Below, one piece after another: positions 1-5,348 of a stretch of 27,610 nt of DNA. Under the pieces are notes generated by a model that ran no database searches, was not told the origin of the DNA, and worked only from the letters and a program-made list of their open reading frames with translations. Within the stretch, counting starts at the first letter, position 1. Every line of letters starts with the position of its first letter. A program made the translations under genes and the position numbers. Origin of the DNA: CAZQSS01 sp964596405 (GTDB lineage: Bacteria > Patescibacteriota > Patescibacteriia > Magasanikbacterales > UBA10003); NCBI GenBank assembly GCA_964596405.1, contig CAZQSS010000011.1:1-27610 (forward strand), in the 5' to 3' direction.

Positions 1-72
1 GACGCTATCCTCGGACAAGTGATTTCGGTAACCTTTTATTTTTATCTACTGCGGAATATTGGAATGTTGTAA
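1..72 (+). CDS. possible 3' end of an upstream gene
   Basis: Frame 1 is open from the window edge to a TAA at 70-72 and would encode a 23-residue hydrophobic tail ending in LLRNIGML. It stops just before the tRNA promoter, which is where an upstream gene would be expected to end. No family can be recognised from so short a tail. A second frame is also open here but runs into the tRNA gene and is less likely. Confidence 0.3.
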   Translation, partial: DAILGQVISVTFYFYLLRNIGML

Positions 73-86
73 AAATCTTAAAACTC

Positions 87-115
87 TTGATTTCTCCCTT
101 ATCTTATGTTATATT
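87..115 (+). promoter_or_regulatory. promoter of the tRNA-Ser cluster
   Basis: TTGATT at 87-92 and TATATT at 110-115 are separated by 17 bp, a good vegetative sigma-70-type promoter. The predicted start near 122 gives a leader of about six nucleotides before the first tRNA at 128. No other promoter is obvious before the terminator at 681-711, so the cluster could be one transcript. Confidence 0.6.
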
Positions 116-127
116 AATTTCGTCATT

Positions 128-214
128 GGAGAGTTGGCCGAGTGGCTTAAGGCAGCGGTTTGCTAAACCGCGCTCCCGTAAGGGGGCTCACAGGTTCGAA
201 TCCTGTACTCTCCG
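128..214 (+). tRNA. tRNA-Ser(GCU)
   Basis: An intact 87-nt class II tRNA. The acceptor stem GGAGAGT (128-134) pairs with ACTCTCC (207-213), followed by discriminator G214, as in serine tRNAs. The anticodon loop TTGCTAA carries GCT at 162-164, reading AGC and AGU. A long variable arm (CTCCC / GGGGG type) precedes the T-arm with TTCGAAT. CCA is not encoded. It is the first gene of the cluster and is cleanly formed, unlike the interrupted ones behind it. Confidence 0.95.
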
Positions 215-238
215 TTTTATCTGGAGGCGTGGCAGAGT

Positions 239-258
239 CCTGCCTGCCGGTAGGCAGG
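239..258. repeat. 20-bp palindromic repeat in a tRNA D-loop
   Basis: CCTGCCTGCCGGTAGGCAGG, nearly perfectly self-complementary, interrupts the D-loop of the outer tRNA-Ser exactly between AGAGT and GGTCG, with no target duplication. A perfect-palindrome copy differing at one base lies at 5297-5316. Confidence 0.8.
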
Positions 259-320
259 GGTCGAATGATGATAATTGACAGGGCGGTGAGGTGGCAGAGT
301 GGTCGAATGCGCCGGTCTTG

Positions 321-461
321 TCCCGATTAGAGCGGAGGCGTGGCAGAGTGGTCGAATGCGGCGGTCTTGAAAACCGTTGTTGTCGCAAGATAACCGTAGG
401 TTCGAATCCTACCGCCTCCGCTCTAATCGAGGATGCTCGATTTTTGTAAAGAAAATCGGCA
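321..461 (+). other. 141-nt insert in the middle tRNA anticodon loop
   Basis: The insert starts TCCCGATT and ends AATCGGCA, which are largely complementary. Inside, CGATTAGAGC (324-333) and GCTCTAATCG (420-429) pair perfectly around the intact tRNA-Ser(UGA). After it, CGATTTT (438-444) and AAAATCG (452-458) form another hairpin, and ATCGAG-GATG-CTCGAT (427-442) is an alternative one. It is much shorter than usual group I introns and I see no group I core. Confidence 0.6.
334..420 (+). tRNA. tRNA-Ser(UGA), nested inside another tRNA
   Basis: An intact 87-nt class II tRNA. Acceptor GGAGGCG (334-340) pairs with CGCCTCC (413-419), discriminator G420. The anticodon loop CTTGAAA has TGA at 368-370, reading UCN codons. 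The anticodon stem is GCGGT/ACCGT with one G-T pair. The variable arm is TTGTC-GCAA-GATAA and the T-arm GTAGG-TTCGAAT-CCTAC. Its ends are directly flanked by a 10-bp inverted repeat in which C333 pairs with the discriminator G420, so in the precursor its acceptor helix is lengthened. It shares its acceptor and T-arm with the outer interrupted tRNA and its D-arm with both. Confidence 0.95.
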
Positions 462-529
462 AAAACCGGAGTCTCCGCAAGGGGACCGTGAGTTCGAATC
501 TCACCCTCACCGCCTTGTCAATTGTCTTG

Positions 530-584
530 TCCCGCCGCACTGAATTTTAAAAAATAAGAAAGGCGGGATCCCGCTGAGGCGGGA
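530..584 (+). other. 55-nt hairpin-rich insert in the outer tRNA anticodon loop
   Basis: Starts TCCCGCC and ends with GGCGGGA, which pair. It contains an A-rich middle and a second hairpin TCCCGC-TGAG-GCGGGA at 569-584. Its 5' junction, GTCTTG followed by TCCCG, is identical over 11 nt to that of the middle tRNA, and both interruptions fall between tRNA positions 35 and 36. Confidence 0.55.
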
Positions 585-620
585 AAAACTGTTGCCCCGC
601 AAATGCGGGGCCGTAGGTTC

Positions 621-660
621 GCCATGTCATCCGACCTGGCGCCCAGTCGTATGACTGGGC
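621..660 (+). repeat. two tandem 20-nt hairpins in a tRNA T-loop
   Basis: 621-640 folds as GCCATGTC-ATCC-GACCTGGC with one mismatch, and 641-660 as a perfect GCCCAGTC-GTAT-GACTGGGC. Together they interrupt the T-loop of the outer tRNA between TTC (618-620) and GAAT (661-664). Without them the T-arm is a perfect GTAGG-TTCGAAT-CCTAC. Confidence 0.7.
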
Positions 661-680
661 GAATCCTACCGCCTCCGAAT

Positions 681-711
681 AAAAAATTCCTTTTTGAAAG
701 GAATTTTTTTT
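681..711. terminator. bidirectional terminator of the tRNA cluster and comF
   Basis: A 10-13-bp stem centred on AAATTCCTTT / AAAGGAATTT with loop TTG (694-696). It is followed by T's on the plus strand and, because the left side is A-rich, by T's on the minus strand too. It lies three bases after the last tRNA piece and overlaps the comF stop codon, so it could end both convergent transcripts. Confidence 0.85.
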
Positions 712-1429
712 ATCTCTCCCTTGCCAGAGTCAACCCCCAGACCTCTTGAGCGCCGGCGGATTTGAGAACGCGGGCGCATTCCTGCAAAGTACTGCCGGTG
801 GTAAAAACATCATCAACTAAAATAATTTTGGCCTTGAGCAATGGCTTTTTGACGGCAAAAGCGCCGACTAAATTTTTGCGGCGTTGTTCCCCAGTCAATC
901 CCACTTGGGTCCGAGTATGGCGTTGCCGCGCCAAAAGCCGGCTGTCCAGTTCTATTTTAAGAGCGTCTGACCAATAACGGGCTAAAATCTCTGCCTGATT
1001 AAACCCGCGCCAAACGTAACGCCGCCGATGGAGCGGCACTGGCACAATCAGATATTCCTCGGCTGGCGCGGACAAAAACGTCGGATTCTGGCGTCCAAAA
1101 TCCTCAATCAACCGGCCAAAAATCGCGCCGACTTCTTCTACATAATTGTATTTTAAAAGCTTGACCAATTGGCTCACCAGCCTTTCTTCGTATTGAACGG
1201 CGGCCACCGCCCGATCCAAGGGCGATTGCGGCTGGCAATCCGGACAGGTCCGGCCGCTAAAATTATCTTTATAACAGCGGGGACAAAAAAATTGCGGCTT
1301 GACCACCAGCCGCAAAATTTTTAAACACTTTTGGCAAATCCATTCCCCTTCTTGGCCACACTCCAGACAGTGTTTGGGAAATAAGACGTCTTTCAAAAAA
1401 TTGACTGTTTTTTTAAAAAAATCAGACAT
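710..1429 (-). CDS. comF: ComF family phosphoribosyltransferase-like protein
   Basis: The 239-residue product has the full ComF layout. An N-terminal zinc-binding part has paired cysteines at about C21/C24, C32/C35, C49/C52 and C62/C65. A phosphoribosyltransferase fold follows, ending in ILVDDVFTTGST at about 203-214, the PRPP-binding loop with its two acidic residues. ComF proteins support uptake of transforming DNA or act downstream of it in competent bacteria; the exact reaction is not settled. A role in natural competence is inferred from the family. It is transcribed toward the shared terminator at 681-711 and lies downstream of the secretion cluster, separated by an A-rich 70-bp spacer with repeats of AAAAGACT type. 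Confidence 0.9.
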   Translation of the reverse strand: MSDFFKKTVNFLKDVLFPKHCLECGQEGEWICQKCLKILRLVVKPQFFCPRCYKDNFSGRTCPDCQPQSPLDRAVAAVQYEERLVSQLVKLLKYNYVEEVGAIFGRLIEDFGRQNPTFLSAPAEEYLIVPVPLHRRRYVWRGFNQAEILARYWSDALKIELDSRLLARQRHTRTQVGLTGEQRRKNLVGAFAVKKPLLKAKIILVDDVFTTGSTLQECARVLKSAGAQEVWGLTLARER

Positions 1430-1499
1430 AAAAAAACTAAAAGATTAAAAGACTAAAAGATTTTTCAGTCTTCTGCTCTTTCAATATTATAATCTTAAA

Positions 1500-2093
1500 T
1501 CACGGTTGCCAATACGCCCCATCAACTTTCCACATATCGCCGACAAAAACCATTTTGACTAAAATATCTTTATAGTAACGACTGACACCGCTGGCAGTCG
1601 TCTCTTCGCGCTGGGCCGAGACCATCACTTCGGCGCGAGTGTCGCCGGAACTTAAAATCTTTTGAATGATTACAAAAGTGGAAACACCAATAAAACCGGC
1701 CGGTTCTTTTCCTTTTAACGTCTGGGGATACTGCTCAAGCCACTTGGCCACCGGAGCGGTAATCATCGGCTGAAGTTCCGCCAGATTGGCATAATTGGCA
1801 TCTTTACTGTAAGAACCGAATCTTTCCACAAAATCCCTGGCCCGATTCTTGATCGCGACTTCGCGGGCGGCCGCGTTTAACTGCGCCGGAGTCATTAATT
1901 TTGGTGCTGGAGCGGTGGGAACACCGGAAGTAGCCGACGGAGTCGGCGCGGCCGGCAATTGCCCGGTCGGCGGCGGAACGATTATGAGTTCGGCCTGACG
2001 GGATCGCCAAATTAAAAAACCAATCACTCCGCCCAAGATAACTACGACGGCGGCGATAACAACAATAATTTTAGCGCGAAAATTCATAAACAT
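1500..2093 (-). CDS. anchored extracytoplasmic protein, possibly NTF2/VirB8-like
   Basis: A 197-residue protein. One transmembrane segment spans about residues 8-30, followed by a Pro/Thr/Ala-rich linker (about 38-68) and a compact C-terminal domain (about 75-197) ending VFVGDMWKVDGAYWQP. This layout (short cytoplasmic start, one membrane helix, small outside domain with a terminal beta-strand and Trp) recalls the NTF2-like fold of VirB8-type secretion components. Sequence identity cannot be judged by eye, so that is a weak inference. The position just after virB4 supports a role in the same machine. The start could be either of two Met codons, at 2093 or 2087. No Shine-Dalgarno is visible. 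Confidence 0.7.
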   Translation of the reverse strand: MFMNFRAKIIVVIAAVVVILGGVIGFLIWRSRQAELIIVPPPTGQLPAAPTPSATSGVPTAPAPKLMTPAQLNAAAREVAIKNRARDFVERFGSYSKDANYANLAELQPMITAPVAKWLEQYPQTLKGKEPAGFIGVSTFVIIQKILSSGDTRAEVMVSAQREETTASGVSRYYKDILVKMVFVGDMWKVDGAYWQP

Positions 2094-2183
2094 GATTCGA
2101 ATCTACGAATTTTGTGAACGAATCTACAAATTTGATTCGTAGTATCCGTAGATTTGTATATTATATTTGTTGATTAGTATCAT
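2092..2183. repeat. 92-bp dispersed AT-rich repeat, copy A
   Basis: About 80 of 92 positions match the segment at 27347-27438 in the same orientation. Both contain GATTCGAATC and several CGAATCTACAAATTT-like subunits in both orientations. Here it fills the whole gap between virB4 and the 197-residue gene. Confidence 0.8.
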
Positions 2184-2184
2184 C

Positions 2185-4086
2185 TTATTTTGGCGGCGGG
2201 GCGTCTTGAGGTTTGCCCAGCCCGTATTCTTCAAAATCTTTTTTGGCCTGTTCAATTTCCAACAACTGCCGCGGGTCCGTGGTGATTAACTGGTCTTCGG
2301 TATAAGAAGCCACCACTTTAATGGCCGCGTGTTTTTGACCGGCAAAGAAAATACCCTCACCCACGCCCGCTTCCAAAAGCAGATACTTTTCGCTTTGGGT
2401 CAACATAAACACTTTGGTCACCTGGTCAACGGCGGCCGGTGATTGTTTCATTAAAAGCTGGAGCGAGGAGTTGGTGACAATCGCCTGCCCGTAAGTGGAT
2501 CGCAAAAAATCATTAACATCTTGAGTAATGGTGGTGATGCCTAGATAATATTTACGGCAACGTTTGACCAAGGCAAAGATAAAACGGGCGCTATCTTCTT
2601 GTTGCATCAACCACCAAGCCTCGTCAATTATCAAAATTCTCTTTTTGCGTTCGGAACGCACCACGTTCCAAATATAATTGACGATGGAATAAATCGCCAT
2701 GGGGCGCAATTCATCTTCCAAATCGCGGACGCTGAAAATAACCAACTGATTGCGGACATTGACATTGGTCGGCGAATTGAACAAGCCGGCAAAAGTCCCG
2801 GAAACAAATTTTTCTAATCGGATAACAATATCCTTGGTGCCTTCCATGCCTTCCAGCACATCAATCAAATCCTGCATAATGGGCGGCTCGGCCGTCAGTA
2901 AATCAGTTTCCGGCCCAATATCTTTTTTAGCATAAGTTTCTAAGAGAGCCCGATCCAACAGTGAATCTTCTTCTGATGTCAATTTGCCCAGCATAATTCT
3001 TAGCAAACCCTTGGCGGTAATCACGGCGCTCCGGATGATATCTTCAACCGAAGTTTCTTCGCCCACCGGCCGCGGCAGATCAAAAGGATTGATTTTACTA
3101 TCTGAAGAAAGTGAAATATCCACATAAGTGCCGCCCACCGCGTCGCAGAGATGTTTGTATTCGCGCTCGGGGTCAATAATCAAAATATCCACGCCCATCA
3201 TCATGGTGCGCAAAACTTCCAATTTGACGGCGTAACTTTTGCCGGCGCCCGAGGTGGCAAAAACCACCATATTGGCGTTTTGAAGTGAAAAACGATCAAA
3301 CAAAATCAAACTGTTATTGTGGCGGTTAACCCCAAACAAAATGCCGTTGTCTGATGTTAAATCGGCCGAAATAAAGGGAAAAGACGAAGCAATGGGCGAA
3401 GTGTTCATATTGAAAGTCACCATCAACTCGTCGTTGCCCAAAGGCATGGTGGAATTGAAGCCCTGCTCGGCCTGAAAAAATACTCTTTTAGTGTAAATCA
3501 ATTTGGAACCGAAAATATTTTCCACCTCTTCGGATAATTTATCCAACTTTTCTTTATCGGCGGCATAGACCGTGACATAAAAAGCAAACTGAAAAAAATG
3601 CTCTATACCTTGGGTCAAATCATCACGCAATTTTTCAATATCGCGCAGAGCGGTTTCGCGCAGAGGGTCGCGCGGCGCGCCCTTTTCGGCATCGCCCAAA
3701 ATTTGCGCTTCCAACGTGCCGACTTTATTTTTTAGTTGTTTCAAAATAATGGCGGCGGGTACCGGATAAAAAAACATGCCGATATCCAAGGCCGTGTTTA
3801 GCATAATAATCGGACTTGACCAACCGATGGTGATATAACGCGGATAAGTGACCACAAAAATCGTGCGCGCTAAAACATTACCCAATTGAACGTAACCGGG
3901 GTCAACTTTAAAAGCCGCCGGCGCTATCAGGTCTTTGATGGAAACCACGCCCCGGCGATAAACCCTCTCTTCTTCCAAAAGCGCGCTTTCGGAAACAGAT
4001 TGCTTTTTAATCCGGGCCACGCGCTGAGCTTCGGTCGGGCCGCCGGGTTTTTTGTCCGGAGAAATTGTAGTGGGAGTAAATGGCAT
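2185..4086 (-). CDS. virB4: VirB4/TraC-type secretion ATPase
   Basis: A 633-residue protein with the VirB4/TraC ATPase core. Walker A is FATSGAGKS at about 276-284 and Walker B ILIIDEAWW at about 484-492, followed by sensor-like TQDVNDF. The family energises type IV secretion or conjugative pilus assembly at the inner face of the membrane. Residues about 60-115 contain hydrophobic stretches (RTIFVVTYPRYITIGW; IGMFFYPVPAAIIL), and 140-200 is helical. The usual N-terminal VirB4 domain is encoded by the preceding gene (4090-4770). Only TAA GTT separates that gene from this ATG, in the same frame, so the two are surely co-translated and act together. Confidence 0.92.
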   Translation of the reverse strand: MPFTPTTISPDKKPGGPTEAQRVARIKKQSVSESALLEEERVYRRGVVSIKDLIAPAAFKVDPGYVQLGNVLARTIFVVTYPRYITIGWSSPIIMLNTALDIGMFFYPVPAAIILKQLKNKVGTLEAQILGDAEKGAPRDPLRETALRDIEKLRDDLTQGIEHFFQFAFYVTVYAADKEKLDKLSEEVENIFGSKLIYTKRVFFQAEQGFNSTMPLGNDELMVTFNMNTSPIASSFPFISADLTSDNGILFGVNRHNNSLILFDRFSLQNANMVVFATSGAGKSYAVKLEVLRTMMMGVDILIIDPEREYKHLCDAVGGTYVDISLSSDSKINPFDLPRPVGEETSVEDIIRSAVITAKGLLRIMLGKLTSEEDSLLDRALLETYAKKDIGPETDLLTAEPPIMQDLIDVLEGMEGTKDIVIRLEKFVSGTFAGLFNSPTNVNVRNQLVIFSVRDLEDELRPMAIYSIVNYIWNVVRSERKKRILIIDEAWWLMQQEDSARFIFALVKRCRKYYLGITTITQDVNDFLRSTYGQAIVTNSSLQLLMKQSPAAVDQVTKVFMLTQSEKYLLLEAGVGEGIFFAGQKHAAIKVVASYTEDQLITTDPRQLLEIEQAKKDFEEYGLGKPQDAPPPK

Positions 4087-4089
4087 AAC

Positions 4090-4770
4090 TTATTCTTCTA
4101 CTTGTAATTTGCCGACTTCGACTAATTTTTCGGTATCGGCGATATCCGGATTGTATGAATTATAGTAAAGCTCAATTAAACTTTGGGTATCCAACATCAC
4201 CGCGTTAAGACCCATGCTCTGCAACTGGCCCATAACATTATCCACGCGCATCATTAAATCTTTCTTGCGTTGTAAAAACTTTTCCCGCTGTAGCCGCACC
4301 GAGAGAGCCGGGACTATAATTTCTTGCAGTCGGGAAAAAAAACTTTTGCGTTTGTTGGAAAGCGGATTATATGGCACAGTGACAAAAAATCGCTTACTCA
4401 TAATTTGGCCTAAATCCACCATTTCGCGCACAAAATTGCGATAATCGGTGATTTGCATTTTTAATAACTCATTTTTTTGGTCTTTTTCCGTCTGCTCCAG
4501 CCGCAATAAATAATTATCAATATTCAGGGGGCGAGACTGAATGACAATTTGGATGGGAAAATCCAGGGAATTTAAAAAACTGGCGTAAGCGCTAATGAGC
4601 GCGTTTTGCTCATCTTCGGATTTTAATGAAAAATTAATACTGGAAACCAAAAGCACGGAACGCAAAGTACCATCTTTCATTACCACCACGTCATCGTGAA
4701 TAGAAGCAATGTCCAAAAAACTTTGGGTGGACGCGCTGGGTTTTTTTCCGGCTAATTTTTTGGACATCAT
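4090..4770 (-). CDS. separate N-terminal domain of the VirB4/TraC ATPase
   Basis: A 226-residue product resembling the N-terminal part of TraC/VirB4 proteins: a beta-strand pattern around VVVMKDGTLRSVLLVSSINFSLKSEDE (written here as the region 28-54), FPIQIVIQSRPLNIDNYL at about 76-93, then long amphipathic helices. No nucleotide-binding motif is present. Its stop codon lies in the same frame as, and six bases from, the start of the ATPase gene. It starts at tandem Met codons five bases after the PrgI stop. It probably docks the ATPase to other secretion components, as this domain does in full-length VirB4; that is inferred from the family and gene order. Confidence 0.8.
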   Translation of the reverse strand: MMSKKLAGKKPSASTQSFLDIASIHDDVVVMKDGTLRSVLLVSSINFSLKSEDEQNALISAYASFLNSLDFPIQIVIQSRPLNIDNYLLRLEQTEKDQKNELLKMQITDYRNFVREMVDLGQIMSKRFFVTVPYNPLSNKRKSFFSRLQEIIVPALSVRLQREKFLQRKKDLMMRVDNVMGQLQSMGLNAVMLDTQSLIELYYNSYNPDIADTEKLVEVGKLQVEE

Positions 4771-4775
4771 AGTTT

Positions 4776-5210
4776 CTATTCTTGTTCCGGTATATACCGG
4801 CCCCCCGTATCAACGACGAGTGACATTTCGCTCAAGCGAGAACCGGTGAGCGCGGCCTTGACCGGCGGAGACTGGGGTAAAATGATTTTTTCGCCCTTGA
4901 TTAATTGCCTTAACTCGGCGTCTATTAATTGCTTTTGCCAAACTCTAATCGGCGCGCGGCGCAAAGTCTGCAAAGCGTTTAAAATAAAATAATGAAAGGG
5001 CTGGCCATTAATCTTTACAAAAGCGACCACAATCCCCAATCCGCCAAAAATTAACAACAAAATTATAAACAAAGTCAGATCGGCAAGCTTGTAGCTAATG
5101 GCTAAAAAAATCCCGTCCGCAAGTAAAATCACAAATTGACGCACCGTAATCGGGCCTAAAATCTGATCTTCTACGTCAATAAATTGTGGGACGGTAAATT
5201 GCTGCGGCAT
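4776..5210 (-). CDS. PrgI family inner-membrane protein
   Basis: A 144-residue protein matching the PrgI family, common in type IV secretion clusters of Gram-positive and CPR bacteria and regarded as the VirB3 counterpart. It starts MPQQFTVPQFIDVEDQILGP, followed by two membrane segments at about 27-43 and 46-66. A basic stretch, TLRRAPIRVW, follows, and the tail is soluble. VirB3-like proteins anchor the VirB4 ATPase to the membrane, and the immediately following genes are the two VirB4 parts, as expected for that partnership. Confidence 0.85.
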   Translation of the reverse strand: MPQQFTVPQFIDVEDQILGPITVRQFVILLADGIFLAISYKLADLTLFIILLLIFGGLGIVVAFVKINGQPFHYFILNALQTLRRAPIRVWQKQLIDAELRQLIKGEKIILPQSPPVKAALTGSRLSEMSLVVDTGGRYIPEQE

Positions 5211-5348
5211 ACTTTAATGAAAATTCTAAACTCTAAACTCGAAATCCGAAACAAATCAAAAATCCAAATGTCAAAATTTCAAAGCTTAATCCTTATCCTG
5301 CCTGCCGGCAGGCAGGCTTGCTTAATTCTTAATCCTTCAACTAGGATT
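5211..5348. repeat. repeat-filled spacer between the PrgI gene and the 593-residue gene
   Basis: The spacer contains GAAATCCGAAACAAAT (about 5240-5255) followed by AATCCAAATG-type sequence, closely similar to 21692-21740. It also holds a perfect 20-bp palindrome at 5297-5316 (CCTGCCTGCCGGCAGGCAGG), the same element that interrupts a tRNA at 239-258. No gene is seen in it. Confidence 0.7.

Larger units (their letters stand above)
285..512 (+). tRNA. middle interrupted tRNA-Ser, split in the anticodon loop
   Basis: The 5' half (285-320) and 3' half (462-512) join into exactly 87 nt. Acceptor GGTGAGG pairs perfectly with CCTCACC (505-511), followed by G512. The D-arm sequence equals that of the intact tRNA-Ser at 334-420. 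The anticodon stem CCGGT/ACCGG is perfect, the joined loop would be CTTGAAA (UGA), the variable arm is GTCTCC-GCAA-GGGGAC and the T-arm GTGAG/CTCAC. The 141-nt interruption (321-461) contains a complete tRNA-Ser. The acceptor stem is extended by 15 further pairs (270-284 with 512-526, two of them G-T). Serine rather than leucine identity is inferred from the D-loop and the discriminator G. No tRNA-splicing enzyme is known for bacteria outside self-splicing introns, so maturation is an open question. Confidence 0.7.
223..677 (+). tRNA. outer interrupted tRNA-Ser (five pieces, four inserts)
   Basis: Five blocks reassemble into an 89-nt class II tRNA: 223-238, 259-267, 519-529, 585-620 and 661-677. 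Acceptor GGAGGCG pairs with CGCCTCC (670-676) before discriminator G677. The D-stem is GCA/TGC. The anticodon stem ATTGT/ACTGT has one T-T mismatch, and the loop would read CTTGAAA (UGA). The variable arm CCCCGC-AAAT-GCGGGG is perfect, as is the T-stem GTAGG/CCTAC. The inserts are 239-258 (D-loop), 268-518 (between D- and anticodon stems, containing the middle tRNA), 530-584 (anticodon loop) and 621-660 (T-loop). The blocks are directly visible. Function is unknown: it may be processed in some unfamiliar way, or be a decayed gene. Block 519-529 is the least certain assignment because it also pairs with 270-277. Confidence 0.55.

Noticed and set aside
87..388. Small reading frames across the tRNA cluster on both strands
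   Set aside because: They overlap clear tRNA genes; the LPAGRQ-like peptides are translations of the palindromic repeat.
285..512. tRNA-Leu(UAA), the classic intron-bearing class II tRNA
   Set aside because: The D-loop is identical to the neighbouring tRNA-Ser, the discriminator is G, and 87-nt closure gives a UGA anticodon loop.
321..584. Group I introns in tRNA anticodon loops
   Set aside because: The inserts are 141 nt (87 of them a tRNA) and 55 nt, too short for a group I core, and I could not find P/Q/R/S-like core elements.
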